In this document: positions 7,370 through 16,439 of the stretch, piece after piece
Layout: the number at the start of each line of letters is the position of its first letter
How positions within the stretch are numbered: the stretch's first letter is position 1
Assembly: GCA_963762545.1 (NCBI GenBank)
Contig: CAVXLC010000001.1
Coordinates: forward strand, 868,001-932,000
Length of the DNA stretch: 64,000 nucleotides
Direction: 5' to 3'
From: JABFSM01 sp963762545
GTDB taxonomy: Bacteria; Gemmatimonadota; Gemmatimonadetes; Gemmatimonadales; GWC2-71-9
Notes under the pieces: generated by a model
Database searches by the model: none
Told to the model about the DNA's origin: nothing
What the model saw: only the letters and a program-made list of their open reading frames with translations
Position numbers and translations under genes: made by a program

Positions 7370-9735
7370 GGTGGAGGCATCCGCTGGAACTGCGACAGCA
7401 TCGGCAGGAAGGCCTCTTCCCAGCACCGTGCCAGCAGCTCCGGCCGGTCCGACGCTTCGCTCCCGGCGACCAGCGCCAGCTCGACGGTATGACGCCCCAG
7501 CTCCTCCGCGAGCGGAGTCGGCTCGGGCCAGGCGGCGTGGCCGGGTCGCTCCGGCAAATTGTCTCGCGACAGCTCTCCCACCGAGCGAAGGAGCGTCACG
7601 ACCAGCTCCCGCTCCGGTGTCCACTCGTACTCGAAGAACCCCGGCGCCAGCACCGCCAGCCGGCGGGTGCCAGCTCCGGCGGCCACGAACCGCTGCGCCG
7701 GCGCCGTCGGCACGGTCCGCTCGATCTCCTTCTGGTTGCGGGGGACGCGGATCGCCGGACGGCGTTCCAGTCCGACGGCGGCACCCGCCACCGCCGTTCC
7801 GCCCGCCCCGACCGGGAAGCGGGCCCGCAGACGGTGGCCGGTCGCCTGATTCTCGAGGTCGAGCCGGAGCCGCACCAGCGGTGAATCGGCGTGGAGGACC
7901 ACCAGGAGGCGCGCGGAGAGCCGCCCGGTCCCCGCCGACCCCATGGACCACCGCGCCTCCACCGCGCCGATCAGCGGGCCGCTGGTCACGACGCCCGACG
8001 AAACGGGAACACCGCGCCTCGTCTTCCGGCCCGGCCCCGCCGAAAAGGTATAGGTGTCCCCGCGATCGGCCTCGTCCTCGAGCCCGGCGAGCCCGGCGAA
8101 TCGCGCTCCGGTCTTCCGGTCGGTGAGGGCGAGGGTCCCGCTCGGGGATACCTCGACGGCGACGTACTCATTGCCGAGGAAGCCGGGGCGCACCTCGAGG
8201 CCGCGCCGACTCGGCGACCGGGCCGGGACGGCGGCCTGTAGGGACAGAGACGCCGCGCGGAGGCCGGGCACTTCCGGCGAATCAAAGGCGACCCAGACGC
8301 GGTCCACCGCGTCCTGATCGGGATAGCGGCGCATCGAGTCGATCCGCTCCTGGCCGGGACGCACCGCCAGCACCTGGATTGGGATGCGCTTGCCCGACCC
8401 ATCCGCGAGCGCGACGGGCTGGTAACCCGGCCCGATCCTGGCACGCCGGCCCGAGGGGGGCCCCACCAGCACATCGCTACGAAAGAACGTCAGCTCGGCG
8501 GTCTGAATCCCGCGGCGGGGACCGGGGGAGGGATTCCACAGGACCAGGGTCGACGCGGTGCTGCGCCCGCCCCGCGCCGCGAGCTCCCGGAGGCTCGGGC
8601 GGGCGATCTCGCGGCAGAGCGCCTCGACCGTGTCGAGCCGCACGTCCTGCTCCCGCTGCACGGCGTCGGTGGTGGTGCCCGCGATGGTATCGTGGAACTG
8701 GCACTGCAGCAGGGTGCGCCAGGCGAGCGCGACGAGGCCGCCGCGGTCGGAGCCGCCCGCGTCCGCCGCCGCCCGCGCCAGCGGCTCCGCGACGCGGGCC
8801 AGGACCAGCTCGGCCCGGGCGTGGCGCCGCTTCATGCGGCTCCGCGTCGCATGCACCCCCTGCAGCACCCAGGCGTGGCCGTCGGCGCGCCGGAGCTCGC
8901 CGTGAATCGCCGTCAGGGCGGGTCCGCTCCGCTCCACCGCGTCGAAGAACTCGCCGAGGCCGCTCACCCGCACCCGGTGTTCCGGCTCCAGCGCCTGGAG
9001 GCGATCGCGGAGCCGGGTCACATCGGCCGCCATCGCGTGGTGGTCGGCGCCGAGCCAGACGGCGATCTGGTCGCCGGCGGCGCGCGCGGTCAGGGTCCGG
9101 CGAATGTCCGCCCACCGGCGGGCCAGGTTTGCTCCGGGATCGGCCAGGTCCACGGCCATGTCGTAGCCGCCGGCGGGCAGGTGATATACCAGCAGGGTCG
9201 GGCCGCCGGGCGCCTCCCACCGGTAGAGGTCCCGGTCCGCGCCTCCGGGCCTCCCTAACCCGCGCCGAACGACCGCCCGCCGGATTCCGAATTCGGCCGC
9301 CAGGGCCGGCAGAGACGCCGGGTGGCCGAAGGCGTCGGGGCTGTAGAGGACCTCCATCCGTCGCCCGAACCTTGCCGCGTCCCGCCGGCCCTCCTCGAGA
9401 TTCCGCCGCAGCGAGACTTCGCCGGGAATCAGGAGGTCCGCGAGGACGTACCAGGGACCGACCTCGAGCGCGCCGCGCTGCACCAGCGAGCGGACCCGCG
9501 GCTCCTGCTCCGGCCGGGCCGCCAGGTAGTCTTCGAGCAGCACGGTCTGGCCGTCCAGCACGAACCGCGCGTCGCGGTCCCGCTCCAGCTGCTCCACCAC
9601 CTCGTCGAGGACCGGGACGAGGCGGGCCTGGAATCCGGCGCGCGTGAGGTACCACTCCCGGTCCCAATGGGTATGCGGAATGAGATGGAAGGTGAAAGTC
9701 GGGCGAACGGGAGGACGGGAAGGCGGGAAACTCAT
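7366..9735 (-). CDS. Glycoside hydrolase family 38 alpha-mannosidase
   Basis: 789 residues, ATG 9735. HTHWDREWYL at 21-30 gives the zinc ligands His21/His23-Asp25. YSPDAFGHPA at 131-140 carries the nucleophile Asp134. GADHHA at 229-234 and QFHDTIAGT at 346-354 (zinc-site His348/Asp349) complete the GH38 N-terminal domain. The rest is the all-beta C-terminal region of the family. No signal peptide is visible, so it is likely cytosolic and would trim alpha-mannosides taken up by transporters. It is the last gene of the 11-gene operon, 11 nt after the ferritin-like gene. It lies tail-to-tail with the permease, sharing a CTAG stop. A GH29 fucosidase is in the same operon, so glycan breakdown is the common theme. 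Confidence 0.93.
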   Translation of the reverse strand: MSFPPSRPPVRPTFTFHLIPHTHWDREWYLTRAGFQARLVPVLDEVVEQLERDRDARFVLDGQTVLLEDYLAARPEQEPRVRSLVQRGALEVGPWYVLADLLIPGEVSLRRNLEEGRRDAARFGRRMEVLYSPDAFGHPASLPALAAEFGIRRAVVRRGLGRPGGADRDLYRWEAPGGPTLLVYHLPAGGYDMAVDLADPGANLARRWADIRRTLTARAAGDQIAVWLGADHHAMAADVTRLRDRLQALEPEHRVRVSGLGEFFDAVERSGPALTAIHGELRRADGHAWVLQGVHATRSRMKRRHARAELVLARVAEPLARAAADAGGSDRGGLVALAWRTLLQCQFHDTIAGTTTDAVQREQDVRLDTVEALCREIARPSLRELAARGGRSTASTLVLWNPSPGPRRGIQTAELTFFRSDVLVGPPSGRRARIGPGYQPVALADGSGKRIPIQVLAVRPGQERIDSMRRYPDQDAVDRVWVAFDSPEVPGLRAASLSLQAAVPARSPSRRGLEVRPGFLGNEYVAVEVSPSGTLALTDRKTGARFAGLAGLEDEADRGDTYTFSAGPGRKTRRGVPVSSGVVTSGPLIGAVEARWSMGSAGTGRLSARLLVVLHADSPLVRLRLDLENQATGHRLRARFPVGAGGTAVAGAAVGLERRPAIRVPRNQKEIERTVPTAPAQRFVAAGAGTRRLAVLAPGFFEYEWTPERELVVTLLRSVGELSRDNLPERPGHAAWPEPTPLAEELGRHTVELALVAGSEASDRPELLARCWEEAFLPMLSQFQRMPPP

Positions 9736-9746
9736 CGGATATCGGA

Positions 9747-11126
9747 CTACTCTGCCAGGATCTTGAGGTCGGCGCGTTCTTCGGGCTTGAGCGCGCTGGG
9801 CTTGCCCAGCACCCTTCGCACGAAGGCGTCCCACCAGTCAGCCTGGGGCTTGCCGTCGCGGTATTCCGCCAGCGCCGCCCAGGTCCGGTCGTGAATGCTC
9901 TGGGCGCGTTCCAGGGCCTGCTCGGTGGAGATGCCTTCCCGTTTGAGCCAGCGGCGGCCGATCTGGGCGTGGAGCACCTCGTCGGCCCAGTCGTAGTCGT
10001 GAAAATGAGTCGAGAGCGCGTCGCCCGCCTCGACGGCGGTCTGGTATTCGTAGCGTTTGCCAGTCTCCGCCGGCATCAGCGACTGCTCGATGGCATAGAG
10101 AATGGTCTGCCGCTCCAGCGGCGTGGCGTGCAGGTTGAGCCGCAGGGAGAACCCGACGTTGAGCGGGATCCGGGTCCAGTCCACTCCCCGGGCCTCGAAG
10201 GCCACGCTGCCCATCATCGCGTGGCGGCATTCGTCCCAGAGCTGGCGGGAATAATCGAGGTAGAACTCCCAGGGCTGACCGGTGCGCTCCACCATGATGG
10301 ACGCCATCATCTCGGGCACGTCCATCTCGAGGGTGCGCTTGGCCAGGAGGGCCAGGTTGCGCTCGTCGGCCGGCACCCGGGGATCGTTGTACACGGCATG
10401 GGGCGGAAACTCGAATGCCCGCTGGCCGGTGAAGCGCCGGTCCCGCCGGGGATGAAAGTCCGGGACGTGGGGCCCGGTGGCGCGTCCGGCGGGCAACGCA
10501 ACGGTCCGTTCCGGGGCGGGCCCGGCGATGCCGCCGGCGGCTTCGAGGTAGGCCCGCAGATGCTCGCGCCACGCCGACCCCCGCGCCGAGGCGGAGGGAT
10601 CGTCGCGGGTCAATGCCGCGAGCGCGGCCTCTCCCCACGGCAGCGCCGTCTCGTGATCGAGCAATGCGCGCTGCAGGATCCGCCGGGTCGGATGGTCCAC
10701 CAGCGGATTGGTCGCCTCCAGGTGCTCCCGGTAGGCGTGGGCCAGGGCTGCCCGCACCACGCCATAGCTCCCGGCCAGCAGCTCCACCGCGTCGGCGGCG
10801 CGGAGCATCTCCGCCAGCAGCGCCTCGAGCGCCCGGTCGGGCGCGGTGTCCAGCGCGGGAACCGGGTGGCGCATTTCCCCCACGCGCCGCCGCAGCCAAT
10901 CCACATGCTCGGCGTCCTGCCACTGATGCAGGGCATAGCCGCACTTCACCTCCCAGACCGGCTCGGCAGTGAGGTGGGAGACCAGGTCGTGCATGAGCCG
11001 CCGCTCGGTCCACTGGTACCGACGCAGGCGGCGGACGTTGTCCTCCACCGAATAGCCGATTCTGGCGGCGCCGGCGTAGGTGGCCAGCCCGGCGAGCTCG
11101 GGGACTCCCGATCGCGGCGTCGACAC
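9747..11126 (-). CDS. Ferritin-like-fold protein (DUF455-like), two helical repeats
   Basis: 459 residues from GTG 11126. The GTG overlaps the TAG of the kinase gene by one base (TAGTG), which fixes the start. It is strongly alpha-helical, with carboxylate/histidine pairs typical of ferritin-like diiron proteins: QDAEHVDWL near residue 60 and HETALPWGEA near 150 in the first half, DECRHAMMG near 300 and DEVLHAQIGRRWL near 405 in the second half. The last motif resembles the DUF455 signature. No known activity can be assigned; a metal-binding oxygenase or storage-like fold is possible. Co-transcription with a kinase and an alpha-mannosidase gives no clear role. The fold call is fair; the family number is tentative. 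Confidence 0.65.
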   Translation of the reverse strand: MSTPRSGVPELAGLATYAGAARIGYSVEDNVRRLRRYQWTERRLMHDLVSHLTAEPVWEVKCGYALHQWQDAEHVDWLRRRVGEMRHPVPALDTAPDRALEALLAEMLRAADAVELLAGSYGVVRAALAHAYREHLEATNPLVDHPTRRILQRALLDHETALPWGEAALAALTRDDPSASARGSAWREHLRAYLEAAGGIAGPAPERTVALPAGRATGPHVPDFHPRRDRRFTGQRAFEFPPHAVYNDPRVPADERNLALLAKRTLEMDVPEMMASIMVERTGQPWEFYLDYSRQLWDECRHAMMGSVAFEARGVDWTRIPLNVGFSLRLNLHATPLERQTILYAIEQSLMPAETGKRYEYQTAVEAGDALSTHFHDYDWADEVLHAQIGRRWLKREGISTEQALERAQSIHDRTWAALAEYRDGKPQADWWDAFVRRVLGKPSALKPEERADLKILAE

Positions 11127-13384
11127 TATGCCCCCCGGGGGCGGATGGCGTCGGCCCAGCCCATTTCGCGGAGCACCATGTCGAACTCGGGGGAATCCCG
11201 GAGCGGCGCGAAACCCGGCCAGTCGATCGCCAGGGCGGCCATGAGGGCGTCGCGGTCCCGAACCGCCTCGTGGAGGTAGGCGAAGGCCTCTTCCCGCCGG
11301 CCCGCGTTGGCGGCCGCCACCGCGAGGATCGGGCGCTGCACGTATTCGAGCAACGCGCGGCCCTTGATCTCGTGATACACGGCGTCGGTGGTGACCGTGG
11401 CGCCGGCGAACCCGGCGGCGATCGACACGGCCATGAGGATCCAGGGGTGGCGGCCGAAGCGGTCGCTCAGCGGCCGGGCCATGAGCAGCACGTCCTCGTG
11501 GCGCCCCAGCAGCGCCGTGGCCATGAGGCGCACCCAATGGGCGTAGAAGGAGCCGGGATCGAGCTCGATCGCGCGGCCGGCGATCAGGATCGCCTCCGCC
11601 GACCGGCCGCCGAAGGTGAGTGACACGGCCAGGCTGGTGTGCGCGTAGGCGCTCTCCGGGTCCTGGGCGATGGCCTGGCGAAGCTCGCGCTCGGCCGCGG
11701 CGCCCTCGTGGCGGATATAGGTCAGATCGAAGACCCCGCGCAGGATATGGGAATCGGGGTTGCCGGGGTCGAGCTCGATGGCCCGCTGCCAGGAGGCGCT
11801 GGCCTTGCGGCGGTCATACTCGATCAGCAGGGCGGTGAAGCCGACCGCGTGATGCGATTCCGGCAGCGCCGGGTCGCAGGCGAGCGCCTGGGCGGCCGCC
11901 GCTACGGCCCGGTCCCGGACCTGACTGGATGGCGCCAGTCCCCAGAAGATCGCCAGCGAGAGCGCCTGCGCCACGCCCGCGTGGGCCAGCGCGAACGCCG
12001 GGTCGAGGAGGATCGCCTGCTCGAAGTGCTCGATGGCCTTCCACAACTCGGCGCCGCGATGGCGCATGGCCGCCCGGCCCTTGAGGTACAGGTCATAGGC
12101 CTCCACGTTCCTGGTGCCGGGCTTCACCAGCTGGCGGCCGGCTCCGCGCTCGAAGGTGACCTTGAGCTTGGCCGCGATTCCGGTGGCGATTTCGTCCTGA
12201 ATGGCGAAGATGTCGGTGAACTCGCGGTCGTACCGCTCGGACCAGAGATGATAGCCGCTGGCCGCTTCGATCAGCTGCGCCGTGATCCGGATCCGCTTTC
12301 CCGAACGCCGGATGCTGCCTTCGAGCACCGTGCTCACGTCCAGCTTGCCCGCGATCTGGCGGAGATCTTCCTTCTTGCCCTTGAACGAGAACGAGGAGGT
12401 CCGCGCCGCGACCTTGAGGCCGGGCAGCTGGGTGAGGGCGTTGATGATCTCCTCCGCCATCCCGTCCCCGAAATACTCGGTGTCCGCCTCCGAGCTCATG
12501 CATTCGAACGGCAGCACCGCGATGGATTTCTCGCTGATCCCGGAGGCCGGCTCGGCGGGGGCCAGCAGCGCCTCGGCGAACTGCGCGACGCCCTCGAACC
12601 GGTCCGATGGCGCCCGCGCCATCGCGCGGTGCACGGCGGCATCCACCCCGGCGGGTATGCCGGCGCGGCGGGAGGAGGCGCGAGGCGGCGGACGGGTGAA
12701 CCGCTGTACCAGGACCGCCTCCGGTGTGGCGCCGGCAAAGGGCGGCTCGCCGGTGAGCATCTCGAACAGCACGCAGCCGAGCGAGTAGACATCGCTCCGG
12801 GCGTCGGTGTCCACGTCGCCGGAGGCCTGTTCGGGACTCATGTAGAGCGGAGTGCCGAGGGAGAGGCCGGTGCGGGTGAGCCGCTGATCGCCCCCGGTGG
12901 AGGCTGCCCGCGCAATGCCGAAGTCGACCACCAGCGCGCGGCCGTTCTCGAGCAGGATGTTTTCCGGCTTGATGTCCCGGTGAATCACCCCGAGCTCGTG
13001 GGCGTAGGCCAGCGCGTCGGCCACTTCGCGGGCGAGCCGGACCGCGTCCTCCACCGATAGCGGCGGCTCGCGATCCATGCGGGCCCGCAGCGATTGCCCC
13101 TCCACCAGCGGCATCACGTAGTACAGCGCGCCGCCGGCCTCGCCGGAATCGTACAGCGGCAGGATGTGGGGATGGCGCAGCCGCGCGGTCACCCGGATTT
13201 CCTGGTGGAACCGCTCGCCGCCGAGCAGCGCGGACAGATCGGGATTCAGGACCTTGAGGGCCACGGGGCGGTCGTGCCGGAGGTCCTGGGCCAGATACAC
13301 GGTGGCCATGCCGCCCCGGCCCAGCTCCCGATCGAGGCGATAGCGATCCGCCAGGGCGGTCTTGAGCGCCTCGAAGCGGCTCAC
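11126..13384 (-). CDS. Ser/Thr protein kinase with TolB-N-like and TPR domains
   Basis: 752 residues from GTG 13384, overlapping the preceding stop by 4 nt (GTGA). The kinase domain spans about 1-275: glycine loop LGRGGMATVY (21-30), VALK with Lys44, HRDIKPEN (135-142), DFG (154-156) and the activation segment TRTGLSLGTPLYMSPEQ. There is no membrane helix after the kinase domain; at about 300 comes a SIAVLPFECMSSEADTEYFGDGMAEEI segment like the TolB N-terminal/adenylate-cyclase-associated domain. TPR-like repeats follow (FEQAILLDPAFALAHAGVAQ, WQRAIELDPGNPDSHILRG). This is probably a cytosolic signalling kinase. It is the only kinase in the window inside a metabolic operon, which suggests it modulates those enzymes (inference). 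Confidence 0.93.
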   Translation of the reverse strand: MSRFEALKTALADRYRLDRELGRGGMATVYLAQDLRHDRPVALKVLNPDLSALLGGERFHQEIRVTARLRHPHILPLYDSGEAGGALYYVMPLVEGQSLRARMDREPPLSVEDAVRLAREVADALAYAHELGVIHRDIKPENILLENGRALVVDFGIARAASTGGDQRLTRTGLSLGTPLYMSPEQASGDVDTDARSDVYSLGCVLFEMLTGEPPFAGATPEAVLVQRFTRPPPRASSRRAGIPAGVDAAVHRAMARAPSDRFEGVAQFAEALLAPAEPASGISEKSIAVLPFECMSSEADTEYFGDGMAEEIINALTQLPGLKVAARTSSFSFKGKKEDLRQIAGKLDVSTVLEGSIRRSGKRIRITAQLIEAASGYHLWSERYDREFTDIFAIQDEIATGIAAKLKVTFERGAGRQLVKPGTRNVEAYDLYLKGRAAMRHRGAELWKAIEHFEQAILLDPAFALAHAGVAQALSLAIFWGLAPSSQVRDRAVAAAAQALACDPALPESHHAVGFTALLIEYDRRKASASWQRAIELDPGNPDSHILRGVFDLTYIRHEGAAAERELRQAIAQDPESAYAHTSLAVSLTFGGRSAEAILIAGRAIELDPGSFYAHWVRLMATALLGRHEDVLLMARPLSDRFGRHPWILMAVSIAAGFAGATVTTDAVYHEIKGRALLEYVQRPILAVAAANAGRREEAFAYLHEAVRDRDALMAALAIDWPGFAPLRDSPEFDMVLREMGWADAIRPRGA

Positions 13385-15318
13385 GCCCAGGTCCGCCACC
13401 CGATGAACCCCCAGTAGATGAGGTAGCCCGCGGCGATCGCGTTGAGGAGCGCCACCGCGCGCACCGCGACCAGCGACACCCGCCGCGGCCGGGCCTCCGC
13501 GGCGATCCGCCGGAAGGTGATCACGACGCACAGCGCGGCGAGCAGCGCGAACAGCATCATCGCCACCCAGCCCCCCACCGTGGTGAAGGTGGCGGTGCCG
13601 ATGGCGAGGCCGCCGGTGGCCCCGACGATGACGAACAGCATGACGCCGGCCACCAGGGTCAGCACGGCCAGAATGGTCATTCGCCACATGTGCCGGGTGA
13701 TGGACGGCGCCGGGGTCCGCCCCTTGAGCCGGCGCACGATCCAGCGCACCACGCCCACTAGCGCGAGCAGCAGCGTGAGCAGGATGCCCGCCAGCCACAG
13801 CACGGTGATCCCGATCTCGGTCCACGCTCTGGCGGCGGAGACCCGGACCAAAGACTGGGGGAGCAGGTAGCCCATCGCCTCGATCGCCTCGGGCCGGCCA
13901 TTGGCAGGGTCGGACATCAGCGCCATCGTCGCGACCGGCTCGCGCGCTTCCCGGAAGAGCAGCCCGCTCACCGGCACATACCGGACGATCCCCTTCGCGC
14001 CACCGAGGAGCGGGGCCAGGACCAGGACCGAATCGGTGGCGCGCAGGCGCGCCAACCCGAACAACCGCTCGAGGAAATAGAGGTGCTGTACCCGCGGATT
14101 GTCCGGGCGATACCAGCCCGCGAATCGGGCGTCCGCCTCCGCGGGCATGGGGCCGCGCGGGGGCGGAACCGGGCGGGCGGCATCCCGCGTCAGATAGTCG
14201 CGCACCAGCCGGCCGATCTGGAGATAGGCGTCGGAGTTGCCGCTGTTGATCATGAACGCGAACCCGACGCCGAGCTCCGGGATGTAGGCCATGTTGGTCA
14301 GGCCGCCCTCGACACCCCCGTCGTGCCCGGTCCAGACGAAGCCGGCCGAGTCGGCGTAGCGCGCGATGTGCAGTCCGTACCCCAGCTTGAGCCCGCTGGC
14401 CGCGGTGAGGGAGGCCTCGGTCCGCTCCAGGCGCTCGATGGCCGAGACGGGGAGCAGCTGCCGGCCGTCCACCGCGCCGCGGTTGAGCAGAAACCGGACG
14501 TAGCGGCCCATGTCCTCCGCCGAGGCGTTGATGGCCCCGGCGGGCCGGATGAACACGTTCCAGTAGGGCAGCGCGGTCGTGCCGTCATTCTTGTAGAGGG
14601 TGGCGACCGGAATGCGCGCGGTATCGGGAAACAGGTAGGTGGCGGTGGCCATGCCGAGCGGATCGAAGAGGCGCTGCTGGACCACCTGCTCGAACGGCTT
14701 CCCCTCCAGCTTCTCCACGATGTAGGCCGCGAACGCCGGGCCGGAATTGCAGTATGCCACCCGGGTGCCCGGCCGCCACCGCGAGACATGGGTGGCCGCG
14801 TCCAGCTCCAGCCCCTGCCGCAGGGTGAGGGGGGTCGGGTCGTTGTTCGCGTAGCTCTTGAGGGAGTTGTCGTCGAAGCCGGTGGTGTGCTCCAGCAGAT
14901 TCACGATCCGGACCGGGTCGGTGGCCTCCCAGCGGTTTTCGAACCGGATCTCCGGGATGTACTGCCGGATCGAGTCGCTGAGCTTGAGCTTTCCCTCTTC
15001 CTGCAGCATCAGGACGCTCAAGGAGGTGAAGGCCTTGGAGGTGGAACCGATCCGGAACAGGGTCTTGCCGGTCGCGGGGCGGCGGCTCGCCACGTTCGCG
15101 AGCCCCAGTCCGCCGGCGTAGAGGATGCTGTCCCGGCTCACCAGTGTGAGCCCGACGCCGGGGGTGTGGGTGCTGTCGAGGATCCGGCGGATGCGACTCT
15201 CGAGCTCGGGGATGGTGCGCGGTGCCGGGGGGGTGGAGTCGGCCCGGCGGGTCTGACCGGCGGCCGGGGAGGTCACCACCGCGAGGGCCATCAGGACTCG
15301 TGCGCTGCGGATTGCCAT
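13381..15318 (-). CDS. Serine beta-lactamase-fold hydrolase with C-terminal membrane domain
   Basis: 645 residues. A signal peptide (about 1-22, ending AAGQ) precedes a class C beta-lactamase/penicillin-binding-like domain: nucleophile motif STSK at 92-95, Tyr-Cys-Asn at 189-191 (the YxN motif) and GHDGGVEGG at 331-339 in place of KTG. After a linker domain, about residues 500-645 contain four hydrophobic segments, anchoring the protein with the catalytic domain outside. Such proteins act as peptidases or esterases on D-amino-acid peptides, muropeptides or lactones. True beta-lactam hydrolysis is unlikely to be the main role. It overlaps the kinase start by 4 nt and begins 2 nt after the TPP enzyme gene. 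Confidence 0.88.
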   Translation of the reverse strand: MAIRSARVLMALAVVTSPAAGQTRRADSTPPAPRTIPELESRIRRILDSTHTPGVGLTLVSRDSILYAGGLGLANVASRRPATGKTLFRIGSTSKAFTSLSVLMLQEEGKLKLSDSIRQYIPEIRFENRWEATDPVRIVNLLEHTTGFDDNSLKSYANNDPTPLTLRQGLELDAATHVSRWRPGTRVAYCNSGPAFAAYIVEKLEGKPFEQVVQQRLFDPLGMATATYLFPDTARIPVATLYKNDGTTALPYWNVFIRPAGAINASAEDMGRYVRFLLNRGAVDGRQLLPVSAIERLERTEASLTAASGLKLGYGLHIARYADSAGFVWTGHDGGVEGGLTNMAYIPELGVGFAFMINSGNSDAYLQIGRLVRDYLTRDAARPVPPPRGPMPAEADARFAGWYRPDNPRVQHLYFLERLFGLARLRATDSVLVLAPLLGGAKGIVRYVPVSGLLFREAREPVATMALMSDPANGRPEAIEAMGYLLPQSLVRVSAARAWTEIGITVLWLAGILLTLLLALVGVVRWIVRRLKGRTPAPSITRHMWRMTILAVLTLVAGVMLFVIVGATGGLAIGTATFTTVGGWVAMMLFALLAALCVVITFRRIAAEARPRRVSLVAVRAVALLNAIAAGYLIYWGFIGWRTWA

Positions 15319-15320
15319 CG

Positions 15321-15947
15321 CTACGGCCTCGGTGAAGGAGGTGAGTCCTGCAGGGCCTGCATGAACTGCCGGGCCCGCGCGGGAGCCGGCCCGGGGGAGC
15401 GCGGTCCCGGGGCGCCGGGTATCGGAGCGACATGCAGCGCCGCGAAGGTGGGGCCGCCGGCGGCGAGCACGCTCTCGATGTGATCGGCCCACGACGCGTT
15501 CGAGCGGAAGTTGAACACCGACCGGAACCCGCCGGCCCGGGCCAGCGCGGTGAAATCTATGGAGTCGGCGCCGGTTCGTCCCGCGCCGGCCGCGGGCGTG
15601 GGCTGCGCGCCGGTGATCTCGTACACTCCGTTGTCCAACAGAAGCACGATGAGGTTCCCGGGGGCCCGCGCGGTGATCGTGACCAGCGAACCCAGGTTCA
15701 TGAGCATGCCGCCGTCGCCGTTGAGCACGATCACCCGCCGCCCGGGCTGGGCCAGGGCGATCCCCAGGCCCAGGGACGTCGCCTGACCCATGCTCGACGG
15801 CACGAAGACCCAGTCGAGGGGGTGGGCACCCAGGGCCATCCACTCCCGCGCCGCCCCCATCGCGGATACGACCACATCGCCGGGGGCGCGGACGGCGCGC
15901 AGCGTCTGCAGGGTCTGGATCAGGGACATTCTCGCGCCGCTGCTCAT
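15321..15947 (-). CDS. TPP-dependent decarboxylase, beta (PP-domain) subunit
   Basis: 208 residues. The thiamine-diphosphate/Mg binding motif is seen as NGDGGMLMNLGSL at about 76-88 followed by LLLDNGVYE, the GDG-to-N spacing of TPP enzymes. FVPSSMGQATSLGLGIALA is the usual preceding helix. The size and split arrangement match the beta subunits of sulfopyruvate or phosphonopyruvate decarboxylases. The start overlaps the alpha-subunit stop by 4 nt (ATGA), so the two should form one alpha-beta enzyme in the cytosol that decarboxylates a 3-substituted pyruvate. The C-terminus has a Pro-rich tail. Which 2-oxo acid is used is not visible. Confidence 0.85.
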   Translation of the reverse strand: MSSGARMSLIQTLQTLRAVRAPGDVVVSAMGAAREWMALGAHPLDWVFVPSSMGQATSLGLGIALAQPGRRVIVLNGDGGMLMNLGSLVTITARAPGNLIVLLLDNGVYEITGAQPTPAAGAGRTGADSIDFTALARAGGFRSVFNFRSNASWADHIESVLAAGGPTFAALHVAPIPGAPGPRSPGPAPARARQFMQALQDSPPSPRP

Positions 15948-16429
15948 GCGCGCCCCTCCGCGATGAGCAGCGCCCCGGGCGTCCCCGCGGTGCGGCAGTC
16001 CTCGAGGTGGCGGGCCATCTCGGGGTACTGGGCCGGATCGGTGATCAGGCGGTAGTCGATTCGCCAGGTCCGCAACACCGGCTCGGTGAAGACCAGGCAG
16101 GTGTCGCCCGGCAGGGTCTCCTGGTTCAGGTAGCTCCGGTACCCGATGATGGAGGGAATCGGGAGCTTCCAGTCATGGAGCATGTTCCGGAGCGCGTCCC
16201 CCGACTCGAACAGCCCGGTGCACTGGATCATGACCAGCGGCGCCGCGCCGCCCAGGTAAAGCCCTCCCGCCACCGCCCACGCCTCGCCCTCGCGGCACAC
16301 CCGAATCAGCTCGATACCGCTGGCCTCGATGGCGCCCTCCCACTGACCGAGGGTGGAATCGGGGACGGTGACGACATGGGTGATGCCGGCGCCGCGGAGG
16401 AGGGAGGCGATCTGTCCGCCGGTGAACAT
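15944..16429 (-). CDS. TPP-dependent decarboxylase, alpha (Pyr-domain) subunit
   Basis: 161 residues forming the pyrimidine-binding half of a TPP enzyme. GITHVVTVPDSTLGQW at the start and CREGEAWAVAGGLYLGG at about 45-61 match sulfopyruvate decarboxylase alpha. The Glu of REGEA is the conserved residue that activates the cofactor N1'. MIQCTGLFESGDALRNML follows, as in the family. It is encoded immediately before its beta partner (4-nt overlap) and 10 nt after the GH29 gene. In single-chain homologues both halves are fused, so the split form is a family trait rather than damage. Confidence 0.85.
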   Translation of the reverse strand: MFTGGQIASLLRGAGITHVVTVPDSTLGQWEGAIEASGIELIRVCREGEAWAVAGGLYLGGAAPLVMIQCTGLFESGDALRNMLHDWKLPIPSIIGYRSYLNQETLPGDTCLVFTEPVLRTWRIDYRLITDPAQYPEMARHLEDCRTAGTPGALLIAEGRA

Positions 16430-16439
16430 GGCGAGATGC

